64,000 nt of DNA from contig CANQDD010000011.1 of the NCBI GenBank assembly GCA_947591315.1, positions 25,313 through 89,312 on the forward strand, written 5' to 3'. Position numbers and translations under genes: made by a program. The notes beneath the pieces were generated by a model. The model had not been told where the DNA came from and did no database searches. It was given only the letters and a program-made list of their open reading frames with translations. Shown here piece after piece: positions 43,512 to 52,243 of the stretch; position 1 is the first letter of the stretch, and every line of letters starts with the position of its first letter. The DNA is from an uncultured Clostridia bacterium. GTDB lineage: Bacteria; Bacillota; Clostridia; UBA1381.

Positions 43512-44411
43512 TTACTTACAGCCGCAGCCGCAGTCACAGTTCTGACTGCCGCCCGCCACGGACGGATCTTCGTCGCCGTCACTGAGAAACTCGCATCTCT
43601 CGGGCGGGAAGAACTCGTCAACCGGGAAGTCGATACGGTCGAACAGGTCGCACGGGTTGTCGTCGGTCGCCGATACGCATTCCTTTGTCGGAATACAGAA
43701 GTCGTACGACGGGATAAGAAGCTGAACGTGTCTTTCGAGCTTGATTATCGAGAACACGCCGAGCGATACATAGACGTTTTTCGTCTCGTTGCCGGGGAGT
43801 ATGCTGTCGTTAAAGACGTTGCACACCGCCGACGGCACGGACGCGATATCAAAGTCGTCGTCGCAGCAGCAGCAAGAGTTTTTGTCTCTCGCGTCGAGAA
43901 CCTTCGCGCCGAGCGCGATAGGCTCTACGACCTCAACTACCGCGTGGGGCATATTCGTCTTTTTCCAAAGCTGCGCGTCGAACGCGTCCTCCTTGTACTT
44001 CGACTCGAATATTTTGGCGTTGCCCTCGCTGCCGAAAAGAATAACCTTCTTCTCGAACGTCGCGAGACCTTCAACCTCCGTCGGGTTGCCCAGTCCCGTG
44101 TAAACCTGGAGCGTTACCTTGAAGTAATACTGAAGGTCTACCGAGTAAAAGCCCCTGTCGAACGGCACGGGCTCAACGTCCGTGAACACCCATATTACCT
44201 CCGCCTTTGTCACCTTAACGCTTATAGCCTTGTCAACGATTTCCTGACCGCAGTTAGTTAAATACACTCGGATATTTTCAAGACAATCCTTATCACGGCA
44301 CGAATCGTAAACTTTATCTGTATGTATACATACAGCGTCGCTGAAGTTCGTACCGGGGTACTCTCTGCCGCTGCATGTTTCGTTTGCACTTGCGTTTCTG
44401 CAATCTGCCAT
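43512..44411 (-). CDS. Cys-rich conserved clostridial protein, possible spore coat component
   Basis: 299 residues, no signal peptide or membrane helix. KVYDSCRDKDCLENIRVYL near the N-terminus is a conserved motif of hypothetical proteins in spore-forming Clostridia. Further features are a beta-rich middle, a CCCCDDD cluster near 180 and a NCDCGCGCK tail. Soluble Cys-rich tails of this kind suit disulfide cross-linked coat layers or metal binding. Start ATG 44411 has AAAGGA upstream; codons further upstream run into the divergent HAD promoter region. Coat role inferred, not shown. Confidence 0.6.
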   Translation of the reverse strand: MADCRNASANETCSGREYPGTNFSDAVCIHTDKVYDSCRDKDCLENIRVYLTNCGQEIVDKAISVKVTKAEVIWVFTDVEPVPFDRGFYSVDLQYYFKVTLQVYTGLGNPTEVEGLATFEKKVILFGSEGNAKIFESKYKEDAFDAQLWKKTNMPHAVVEVVEPIALGAKVLDARDKNSCCCCDDDFDIASVPSAVCNVFNDSILPGNETKNVYVSLGVFSIIKLERHVQLLIPSYDFCIPTKECVSATDDNPCDLFDRIDFPVDEFFPPERCEFLSDGDEDPSVAGGSQNCDCGCGCK

Positions 44412-44529
44412 TACAATCATTCCTTTCTGTAAATTCGGGTTAAATCCCTTGGTATAGAATATGTAACGCAAAAAAATGTGTGATTGCTTTACGCGCAAAT
44501 ATGTGGTATACTGCTGTCGGAGGGATAAT

Positions 44530-45150
44530 ATGTACGACGGAATTATTTTTGATATAGACGGCACGCTCTGGGATTCGCGCAGAGGCGTTGCCGAAAGCTG
44601 GAACATGGCGCTGCGCGACTGTACGGATTACGATATTACGCTCGACTACGAGGAACTCGGCAAGCTGTTCGGCAAGCCGATGAACGAGATTTTCGCGGCT
44701 GTTTTCCCCGATATGAGTGAAAAGAGAATGAACGAGCTTATACCAGTGTTTTACACGTACGAGCACCGTTACCTCGCGTCTCACCCGCCCGCGCTCTACG
44801 ACGGCACGGAGGAAACGCTCCGCCGCCTTTCCGAGCGGTATCCGCTTTTTATCGTGACGAACGCGCAGAAGGGGTATATCGAGTGTCTGTTTGAAGCGAC
44901 GGGGATAGAAAAATATTTTACCGATTGGCTCTGCTACGGCGATACAGGCGCGCAGAAGGACGTTACCATGCGTATGCTGATTGAGAAAAATAAATTAAAA
45001 AAACCCGTTTACGTCGGCGACACGCAGGGCGACCTCGACGCGTGCAGAAGGGCAGACGTGCCGATGATTTTCGCCGCGTACGGTCTCGGTCACGCCGAAA
45101 ACCCCGACATGACGATTGACGCTGTAACGGATTTATTGAAAATTTTGTGA
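44530..45150 (+). CDS. HAD-superfamily hydrolase (phosphoglycolate phosphatase-like)
   Basis: 206 residues. Motif I IIFDIDGTLWDS (D8, D10), motif II IVTNAQKG, motif III lysine and motif IV VGDTQGDLDACRRADVPMIF. A helical C1 cap is typical of Gph-like phosphatases. Substrate unknown. GGAGGGA precedes ATG 44530. Confidence 0.85.
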   Translation: MYDGIIFDIDGTLWDSRRGVAESWNMALRDCTDYDITLDYEELGKLFGKPMNEIFAAVFPDMSEKRMNELIPVFYTYEHRYLASHPPALYDGTEETLRRLSERYPLFIVTNAQKGYIECLFEATGIEKYFTDWLCYGDTGAQKDVTMRMLIEKNKLKKPVYVGDTQGDLDACRRADVPMIFAAYGLGHAENPDMTIDAVTDLLKIL

Positions 45151-45167
45151 AAAAAGGACAGTTTCGT

Positions 45168-45340
45168 TAGGCTCCCCTTGAGGTGAACGACGCTTTAGCG
45201 TCGTAGGCGTGTTGCGTAGCAACAAACGCCGTAGCAAAGGGAGCTGTCGCCGAAGGCGACTGAGAGGTGGTTTTTGATATTTCTGCCACCTCTCCGTCAT
45301 TTGCTGCGCAAATGCCACCTCCCCTCAAGGGGAGGCATAC
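45168..45340. repeat. Intergenic modular palindromic repeat cluster 3 with nested insert
   Basis: A type-II unit: AGGCTCCCCTTGAGG, GTCGCCGAAGGCGACTGAGAGG, CACCTCTCCGTCATTTGC, and CCCCTCAAGGGG at the end. Its first arm is split by an insert (about 45183-45239) made of ACGACGCTTTAGCGTCGT and a GTTGCGTAGCAAC hairpin. The same insert occurs in cluster 4. Confidence 0.75.
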
Positions 45341-45343
45341 ATT

Positions 45344-46690
45344 CTATATCTTAATTTCCGTCCACTTACCCTTTTTAAATCGAATAGTGGCGAATATGTA
45401 CCTTGCGACCTGGTCGCCGAGAACGCCGAGCCATATACCGTTTATACCCCAGCCGAGCGTATATCCGCAGAACAGCCCGACAAATGTACGTATAATCGTA
45501 ACGCTTATCGTGCTCGCGACGGCGGTATAAAGCGTGTCGCCCGCGCCGCGCAGGCAGCCCATATAGATTACCTGCCGTATCTGGAACAGCACCGTCACGA
45601 TTATGATATACATAATACCGATGCCTATCGAGATGATTTCCTCCTCCTTAAAGAACATACTCATCAAGAGCCGCGCACCGAAGAAGTACAGCACGGCGAG
45701 CACCACAGAAATTATACCGCCTATCATCTGGCACACGCTGCCGTATTCCTTTGCCTTGTCGGGCTTTTTTTCGCCGAGACTTCGTCCGATAAGCGCCACG
45801 GCAGCCGCCTGTAAGCCGTCGCCGAACGAGAACGACAGTCCCATTATATTCATGCCGACCTGATGCGCCGCCATAGCCGCGTTACCCTGCTTCGCCGCCA
45901 TTATAGCCGTCGCCATAAAGCCTATACGCATAAGTATCTGCTCGAAGAACACGCTGTAGCCGACATGCACTATATTTTTGAACGCCCTCATCGTCGGGCG
46001 GATTTTTTCTTTTATTATGTACGGTATCGACACAAATCCCGACGGCTTCATTATGGAAATGATACTCATTATGCACGACACGACCGTGCCGAGCACCGTC
46101 GCGATCGCCGCGCCCATTATGCCGAGCGCGGGGAAGCCGCAGTGTCCGTTTATCAGGAAAAAGTTAAAGATTATGTTTATTGTGTTCGAGGTTATATTTG
46201 TGCGCATCGTTATGCGCGTGTTGCCGACGCCGCGCTGCGCGCTGTTTATACCCATCTGCACACAGTTGAATATCATACCGCCCATGATTATGCGGTAATA
46301 AAGCACCGCGCTGTCATGCGTTTCGGGCGTCGAGCCGCAGAAGGTCATTATCGCCGGCGCAAAAATGCACAGTCCCACGCCGAGAATGACCGACAAAAAC
46401 ACGATTACCGCAAGCGACGTGTACAGAACTGAGTTCGCGTTCTTTTTGTCGTTCTCACCGAAACGCCGCGCCACAAGCGCGGAAATCGACACGTTCAGCG
46501 CGATAAACACCGACAGTCCCATAAATTTCGGCTGCGCCGTAAGTCCGACCGCCGCGACGGCGTTCGCGCCGAGCGAGCTTACCATAAGTGAGTCCACAAG
46601 TCCCGCAAACGCGATAAAAAAAGACTCAATCATCGCCGGTACAGCCATGTTGAGCGATGATTTTATCATGCGTTTATTGTATTTCATCAT
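45344..46690 (-). CDS. MATE-family efflux transporter
   Basis: About 448 residues, twelve membrane helices, with AVPAMIESFFIAFAGLVDSL at the N-terminus and GCLRGAGDTLYTAV in the second half. A second MATE protein, only distantly similar to that at 25937. ATG 46690 lies nine bases after GGGGAA. Confidence 0.87.
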   Translation of the reverse strand: MMKYNKRMIKSSLNMAVPAMIESFFIAFAGLVDSLMVSSLGANAVAAVGLTAQPKFMGLSVFIALNVSISALVARRFGENDKKNANSVLYTSLAVIVFLSVILGVGLCIFAPAIMTFCGSTPETHDSAVLYYRIIMGGMIFNCVQMGINSAQRGVGNTRITMRTNITSNTINIIFNFFLINGHCGFPALGIMGAAIATVLGTVVSCIMSIISIMKPSGFVSIPYIIKEKIRPTMRAFKNIVHVGYSVFFEQILMRIGFMATAIMAAKQGNAAMAAHQVGMNIMGLSFSFGDGLQAAAVALIGRSLGEKKPDKAKEYGSVCQMIGGIISVVLAVLYFFGARLLMSMFFKEEEIISIGIGIMYIIIVTVLFQIRQVIYMGCLRGAGDTLYTAVASTISVTIIRTFVGLFCGYTLGWGINGIWLGVLGDQVARYIFATIRFKKGKWTEIKI

Positions 46691-46708
46691 ATATAACACT
46701 TCCCCAAT

Positions 46709-47197
46709 CTATTCGTCCGTATATTCGGCTTTTAAAATGTCAATACAATTTTTTATGTCCCCGAAGCTGTAACCGCGGTACAAGAAATATCTTATACATT
46801 TGTCCGCGTTCTTCCTGTCAAAATCACCTCTCAGCTTTTTCTCCACGAGCGGCAGCAGCGTTTCCGCCTCGTCATCGTCAAGCTCTCCCACCGCTTCTTC
46901 TATATATTCCGCGTCTATGCCCTTCGAGTACAGCTCCTGCCTTATCCTGCGCAATCCGTATTTTTTGAGGTTTTTGAGGTCGCGCGCCTTTGTGAGCGCG
47001 TACTGCCTGTCATTCACAAAGCCATATTCGCGGCAGAAGCTCATCACCGTTTCAATATCCCCGTCACACGCTCCGGCGATTTTCAGCTTATCCGCAAGCT
47101 CCTTCTCGCTGTGCGCGCGGTACTCCAAAAGCCTTAACGCCTTATCCTTCGCTTCCTCGCAGGTAAGTTCCTTTTTCTCGTATCTTCCTTTTCTCAT
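46709..47197 (-). CDS. recX: Recombination regulator RecX
   Basis: 162 residues, three repeats of three-helix RecX motifs (ALRLLEYRAHSEKELADKL, YGLRRIRQELYSKGID, KCIRYFLYRGYSFGDI). RecX modulates RecA filaments. It overlaps the HD-domain gene stop by four bases (ATGA). recA is not in the window. Confidence 0.88.
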   Translation of the reverse strand: MRKGRYEKKELTCEEAKDKALRLLEYRAHSEKELADKLKIAGACDGDIETVMSFCREYGFVNDRQYALTKARDLKNLKKYGLRRIRQELYSKGIDAEYIEEAVGELDDDEAETLLPLVEKKLRGDFDRKNADKCIRYFLYRGYSFGDIKNCIDILKAEYTDE

Positions 47198-48384
47198 TTC
47201 AGTTCAAAATAGCGGAACAACTGTCCTATATCCAGTCCGCCCGCAACCTTATCCTTATATTTTTCACGAAGATGGTCGTAACCCGACACCATCTGCTCGG
47301 AGCGTATGCCGTAGCTTAGCGACATATACGCCTCGATGTACGCCGACAAGTGGTCGCAGCAGCGCACAAGCTGACCGTCCATCGGATTAAACTTATCCTC
47401 GTTGTATTTTTCGTTTATAATATCCGTCGTCGTGATTTCCAAATCACCGTCGTTTATTACCTTTGAATCAAACTCGTTTTCGGTGTAGTATTCTATATCT
47501 CTGTGCCATTCGGGCGGCAGCAGCGGATATATGATCTTGCGCATCTGCTCGTCCTCAATCTCGCTTATGAGACTGTCCAACCCTTTAACGCTGTTCTTCA
47601 CCGGCGACACGATATCGCGCGTCAAAACTTCCGGCAGATCGTGGAAAAGTCCTGTAAAGAAGTTGTTTTGAAGCCGTTTCGGGCAGGGATTTTTAAGCTC
47701 AAGCGTCACAAAGTACGACAGTATCGCCACGACGAGCATGTGTCCCATTACGAACGTCTGCGGCATTCTCTCGGCTTTCGCCCACCGCTGCTGGTAGCGC
47801 AGCTTGCCGATAAGCGACAAAAACTGCTGCAGATATTCGCTTCCCGCGAAGTAGCGAAAGCCCGCGAACGTGTCGCACGCGGCAAGCCCCTGCGCCATTT
47901 CGTTTTTGACCTGCTCAATGCCGAACGTTTCGCCGTTCATCGGGTAGATTATTTTAAATTCCCAGTTACTCGCGTGGTAGTGCGCCGCCTTCAGGATTTT
48001 CTTTTCGAGCGCGGAGTAATCCTTGTCGGAATAGTATCTCTCCATACGCTCAAAAAAACCGCCGCCTATATCACTCATACCGTCCTCAAGCTGCGACAGT
48101 ACCCAGCGGTCTATCTGATAACCCTTTTCCTCAACAAGCTTGTGGTATATCGGCGGCTTTATGTCGGTCATGACAATCCTGTGGAAAAACTCGAATATGC
48201 CGCCCTCGATAAGGCGTATCATATCCACGCCCTCACCCTCGCACCTCGCGAGAACGTAGGCGTAAAACATTTTGTGCGCCTGCTTGTCAAGCTCGGTAAA
48301 GCCCGTCCACGGGCGGATATGGTCGTTCCACCGCTGTATCGACGCGGCTTCGTACATGAGCGTTATAAGAGATTTTTTTATCAT
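47194..48384 (-). CDS. HD-domain hydrolase
   Basis: About 396 residues. GHMLVVAILSYF, GLFHDLPEVLTRDI and CDHLSAYIEAYMS provide the H...HD...D metal ligands of an HD/YfbR-like phosphohydrolase. The N-terminal ~170 residues are unassigned. Likely acts on a nucleotide or nucleic acid; substrate unknown. ATG 48384 follows AGGGG by eight bases. Confidence 0.78.
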   Translation of the reverse strand: MIKKSLITLMYEAASIQRWNDHIRPWTGFTELDKQAHKMFYAYVLARCEGEGVDMIRLIEGGIFEFFHRIVMTDIKPPIYHKLVEEKGYQIDRWVLSQLEDGMSDIGGGFFERMERYYSDKDYSALEKKILKAAHYHASNWEFKIIYPMNGETFGIEQVKNEMAQGLAACDTFAGFRYFAGSEYLQQFLSLIGKLRYQQRWAKAERMPQTFVMGHMLVVAILSYFVTLELKNPCPKRLQNNFFTGLFHDLPEVLTRDIVSPVKNSVKGLDSLISEIEDEQMRKIIYPLLPPEWHRDIEYYTENEFDSKVINDGDLEITTTDIINEKYNEDKFNPMDGQLVRCCDHLSAYIEAYMSLSYGIRSEQMVSGYDHLREKYKDKVAGGLDIGQLFRYFELK

Positions 48385-48407
48385 GGCTTTCACCCCTGAA
48401 AAATTTA

Positions 48408-49616
48408 TTACTCTCTCGTTATCTTGTAGCCGTTCTTTTCAAGCGTTTTTACTACTCTTTCTCCGTGTTCGCGTCCGCCGACGTCGCACGCGATGTGTAT
48501 TATAACCTCGTTCGGATCGAGGTCGGGACTCAGTCTGTCGTACTGCACCATAACTATATTCGCATTTTCCTTCGCGAGAATATCGGAAAGGTGACCGAGA
48601 CTGCCCGGTATATCGAGCAGCGTCGCCGCGAATTTCAGCTTTCTCTCGCGCGACATAAGACCGAGCTCGATAATTCTATTCACAAAGCTAACGTCTATGT
48701 TGCCGCCCGACAGCACGCACACGACCTTTTTATCCTTAACGTCTATCTTGTTGTTCAAAACAGCCGCAAGCGTCGTCGCGCCGGCGGGTTCAACCATTTG
48801 CTTTGTTCTTTCCAAAAGCAGCAGTATCGCCTCGGAAATTTCCGCGTCGCTCACCGTCACAACATCATCAGCGTACCTGTTTATTATCTCCATAGTTTTG
48901 TCGCCGGGAGCCTTTACCGCTATGCCGTCGGCGATCGTTGCGGCTGTGTCGGTGACGACCTTTTTCTTTTGCTTGAACGATTTGCATATCGCGGGCGCGC
49001 CCTCCGCCTGCACGCCGATTATCTGCACGCGCGGATTTATCTGCTTGATGCACGCCGCGACTCCGGCTAAAAGTCCGCCGCCTCCGGCGGGCACAAGCAC
49101 CATGTCGACCGTCGGCAAATCTTCAAGTATCTCTATACCGATCGTACCCTGACCTGCCATTACCTCCAAATCGTCAAACGGGTGGAGGAACGTCGCACCC
49201 TCCTTTTCGGCAATTTCAACGGCTTTGTTGTAAGCGTCGTCGTAGCAGTCGCCGTGAAGCACCACCTTTGCGCCGTAGCCTTCGGTCGCGCTGACCTTCG
49301 CGATAGGCGTTGACTTCGGCATTACGATTGTCGCCGGTATCGAGTGCACGTGTGACGCGTAAGCCACGCCCTGCGCGTGGTTGCCCGCCGATGACGCGAC
49401 AGCCGACTTTATCTCGCCTCTTTCAACGAGCGCCGCTATTTTATTTGATGCTCCTCTTATCTTGAACGAGCCTGTTTTCTGCTGGTTTTCGTATTTTAAG
49501 TATACGTCCGCGCCCGTCATGCGCGAGAAGGTCTGCGACTGCTCTATCGACGTTCTGTGTATCGTCGGCGCGAGCCTTGCCGCCGCTTTTTCGATTTCTT
49601 TGAGTTCTAAATCCAT
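48408..49616 (-). CDS. Threonine ammonia-lyase with ACT domain
   Basis: About 402 residues. PLP lysine in TGSFKIRGASNK, ASSAGNHAQGVAYA and PAGGGGLLAGVAA define the fold-type II deaminase; a C-terminal ACT domain (~325-402) begins at KFAATLLDIPGSLGHLSDIL. It converts threonine to 2-oxobutyrate. The single ACT domain fits the TdcB/clostridial type more than the two-domain biosynthetic IlvA. ATG 49616 was preferred on spacing from AAAGGA. Confidence 0.9.
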   Translation of the reverse strand: MDLELKEIEKAAARLAPTIHRTSIEQSQTFSRMTGADVYLKYENQQKTGSFKIRGASNKIAALVERGEIKSAVASSAGNHAQGVAYASHVHSIPATIVMPKSTPIAKVSATEGYGAKVVLHGDCYDDAYNKAVEIAEKEGATFLHPFDDLEVMAGQGTIGIEILEDLPTVDMVLVPAGGGGLLAGVAACIKQINPRVQIIGVQAEGAPAICKSFKQKKKVVTDTAATIADGIAVKAPGDKTMEIINRYADDVVTVSDAEISEAILLLLERTKQMVEPAGATTLAAVLNNKIDVKDKKVVCVLSGGNIDVSFVNRIIELGLMSRERKLKFAATLLDIPGSLGHLSDILAKENANIVMVQYDRLSPDLDPNEVIIHIACDVGGREHGERVVKTLEKNGYKITRE

Positions 49617-49737
49617 TATGTACATTCCTTTCGTTTTTATCCTAAGTTATTATTATATAACAAAAAATCGCTTTTTTCAATAGTAACCGAGGATTTTGTG
49701 GGTGGTTAAATTGGGATTTCCGTTGTAAATTACGCGC

Positions 49738-50072
49738 CGTTAGCCTCCCCTCGAGGGGAGGTGGCATCGCGGAGCGATGACGGAGAGGTAGCAACAAATT
49801 ACAAAACCACCTCTCAGTCGCCTCCGGCGACAGCTCCCCTCAAGGGGAGCCTTGCGATATGTATCGTATTTCGTGAGCCTCCCCTACTAGGGGAGGTGGC
49901 GCCGAAGGCGTCGGAGGGGTTTCGTGTGAAAAATAAACCCCTCAGTCACACTTCGTGTGACAGCTCCTTTTGCTAAGGCATACGAGCAAAGCTCTATGCC
50001 TACTACGCTAAAGCGTCGTTCACCTATTAGGGGAGCCTCATCGTAGGGGCGGTCATCGGCCGCCCGCCGCGC
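49738..50072. repeat. Intergenic modular palindromic repeat cluster 4 with nested insert
   Basis: Contains one type-II unit (CCCCTCGAGGGG ... CCCCTCAAGGGG, about 49746-49850). A type-I unit follows (about 49880-50032): CCCCTACTAGGGG, GGCGCCGAAGGCGTCGGAGGGG and CAGTCACACTTCGTGTGAC. The closing arm is split by an insert (about 49968-50020) with GCATACGAGCAAAGCTCTATGC and ACGCTAAAGCGTCGT. Occupies the whole gap before the GH3 gene. Confidence 0.75.
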
Positions 50073-50073
50073 A

Positions 50074-51177
50074 TCACTCCATCAAACCCTTCATCTTCAG
50101 CACATGCGCCACGGCGTTATCAAGCATTTCCTCGGAAACGGCACCGCTTTTCACGCCCTCGAGAAGCTGACTGTACGCGCCGTTATAATCTGTAACGATG
50201 AGCAAATCGTTACCGGCGTTCACCGCCCTGATATACACGTTCTCAATATCCTTCACCGCGCCCATATCAATATCATCGGTCATTATAACACCGTCAAAGC
50301 CGAGCTCATTACGCAGTATATCATGCACCGTCTCTGACAGCGACGCGGGATTTTCGCTGTCCAATCCCTCAACTATATTATGCGACACAAGCACGCAGCT
50401 TGTACCCGCGTCGATACCCGCCTTGAACGGAAGAAAATCCGTTTCTCTTATCTCGTCACCGCTCTTTGAGTTGCGCACCTCGCCCTTGTGACTGTCGCCC
50501 GTGACCTCGCCGTAGCCAGGGAAATGCTTCAGCACGCTGTAAATGCCCGTTTCACGCATCGCCGCCACGGTCTTTGAAATAAACTCCGCCGTTTCCTCAT
50601 ACCCCTTGCCGAAGCTGCGGTCGTAAATATACGTTTCGGGATTCGTCGAAACGTCCGCGACGGGCGCAAGATTCATGTTCACGCCGAGACTTAAAAGCAT
50701 CTCCGACTTCTCCGTAGCGTTCTCAACTACAGCGTCCATGCCGCCTTCGGCGTAAATCTCCTGCGGCGACTTATACTTTTCGGGCGCGAGGTTCGGGTTG
50801 GAGCTTACGCGCACGACCGTGCCGCCCTCCTCGTCCGCGCCGATTACGAGCGGAATATCGCTCATCGACTGCAAATTATCCGTTTTCGCTGTCACCTCGT
50901 CGCGCGTAAGACCTTCAAAATCGCGTCCGAACATCAAAACGCCGCCCGGCTTTAACGCCATAAGACCTTCAAGCTCGCTCTGTTCGGGGTAACGCACGAA
51001 CAACACCTGTCCCACCTTTTCCTCGACCGTCATTGTATCGATCAGCATCGGTTCGGGTGTAGGCTCGGGCGTAACAGCCGCCGTCGGTTCAGGCGCGGAT
51101 TCGGGCGTTTGCGGCGCGCCGCACGACGCAAGCGACAGGCACATCAATACCATACCTATAACCGATGTGATTTTCAT
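50074..51177 (-). CDS. Secreted GH3 beta-N-acetylhexosaminidase-like lipoprotein
   Basis: About 367 residues. Lipobox LASC, a Pro/Glu/Thr-rich linker (25-48), then a GH3 domain with IGADEEGGTVVR, KHFPGYGEV...DSHKGE (the NagZ-type acid/base His-Asp loop) and the nucleophile Asp in VIMTDDIDMGA. It would cleave GlcNAc from muropeptides or glycans outside the cell. GGGAGGA precedes ATG 51177. It is followed upstream by holA three bases away. Confidence 0.87.
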   Translation of the reverse strand: MKITSVIGMVLMCLSLASCGAPQTPESAPEPTAAVTPEPTPEPMLIDTMTVEEKVGQVLFVRYPEQSELEGLMALKPGGVLMFGRDFEGLTRDEVTAKTDNLQSMSDIPLVIGADEEGGTVVRVSSNPNLAPEKYKSPQEIYAEGGMDAVVENATEKSEMLLSLGVNMNLAPVADVSTNPETYIYDRSFGKGYEETAEFISKTVAAMRETGIYSVLKHFPGYGEVTGDSHKGEVRNSKSGDEIRETDFLPFKAGIDAGTSCVLVSHNIVEGLDSENPASLSETVHDILRNELGFDGVIMTDDIDMGAVKDIENVYIRAVNAGNDLLIVTDYNGAYSQLLEGVKSGAVSEEMLDNAVAHVLKMKGLME

Positions 51178-51179
51178 AA

Positions 51180-52241
51180 TCAATTCCTCCCTTTATTCGT
51201 ACATTCCATAACATACTGTTCAAGCGCGTCCCACTCACCGACGCGTCCCTCTTTTACCGCAAGGTCTATCTCCGCGACGCGCCTCATCATCCACCTTATC
51301 GAAGCCGCGCTGTAGCGGGCGGCGAGTTCAATATATTTCCCTCCGATAAACGCTCCCTTTTTAAGGGCGGCAATTATCTCGCTCTGCGGCGCGTCGCCCA
51401 TCAGCTTTACGCGCAGCAAATTCTCAAAATTCGACAGCATAAGGTAAAGCATACCGAACGCGCCGTTGCTGTAGTCGGTAGTTTTAACGCCGCCCAGCAC
51501 CGACATCGCCTTTGCCGCGTCACCCGACATGACCGCATCCGTAAGCTCGAACGCCACGACCTGCACCGACTTTGAAACGACGCGCTCTATATCCGAGCGC
51601 AATATTTCGCCGTCACAGTATTCAAACAGCTTATCAAGCTCATTCCTTAAATTGTTAAGTCCGGGATCGCAGAGCGTTATGAGGTAATACGCGTTTTCCT
51701 TGGACATCTTCACCTTCCTGTTAAGGCACTGCTTTACCACCCACGTCACAAGGTCGGCGTCGCTCATGTAATTAAACTCCACAGCCTGACCTGCCTTTGC
51801 CGCCGCCTTATATAAAACGCCGCGCTTGTCGACCGCCGCCTCGTCGAATATTACGACGGTGTCGTCCGAAATGCGCTTCAGCTTTTCCGTCCAAAACTCC
51901 TTTTTCTCCTCCGGCGACGCCGCGTCCTCCGCCTTCTTCCTGCGCTGCGGCTTGAATATGCCGCTGTTTTTTATGTGTATGAGCTTTTTGTCGGTCATCA
52001 TCGGGAATGACTCCCAGGCGTCGTCGTACTCCGACAGCGGTATATCCGCGCCTTCGAGCTTTATATGATTAAATTCGGGAAAGCCGCCGTCGGGTACCAT
52101 GTCAGCCACGCGCTTTACGTACGTTTCGCGCAGATATTCCTCATCGCCGTAAAACAGGTACAGCGGCGACAGCCTGCCGTCCTTAAGCTGCTTTTTCAGT
52201 TTTATCAAATCTTCGTTATTGTTTTTCTTACTGTACGCCAT
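51180..52241 (-). CDS. holA: DNA polymerase III delta subunit
   Basis: 353 residues. SPLYLFYGDEEYLRETYVKRV at the N-terminus, and LCDPGLNNLRNELDKLFEYC and LLRVKLMGDAP further on match HolA, the clamp-loader subunit that opens the sliding clamp. It directly follows comEC (two-base gap), a common order in Firmicutes. Confidence 0.9.
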   Translation of the reverse strand: MAYSKKNNNEDLIKLKKQLKDGRLSPLYLFYGDEEYLRETYVKRVADMVPDGGFPEFNHIKLEGADIPLSEYDDAWESFPMMTDKKLIHIKNSGIFKPQRRKKAEDAASPEEKKEFWTEKLKRISDDTVVIFDEAAVDKRGVLYKAAAKAGQAVEFNYMSDADLVTWVVKQCLNRKVKMSKENAYYLITLCDPGLNNLRNELDKLFEYCDGEILRSDIERVVSKSVQVVAFELTDAVMSGDAAKAMSVLGGVKTTDYSNGAFGMLYLMLSNFENLLRVKLMGDAPQSEIIAALKKGAFIGGKYIELAARYSAASIRWMMRRVAEIDLAVKEGRVGEWDALEQYVMECTNKGRN

Positions 52242-52243
52242 CT

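Noticed and set aside
49761..49976. Open frame of 71 codons before the GH3 gene
   Set aside because: Lies wholly inside repeat cluster 4; related readings occur in other repeat copies.
7195..50072. CRISPR array
   Set aside because: The palindromic repeats are not evenly spaced, have no unique spacers of constant length, and no cas gene is present.
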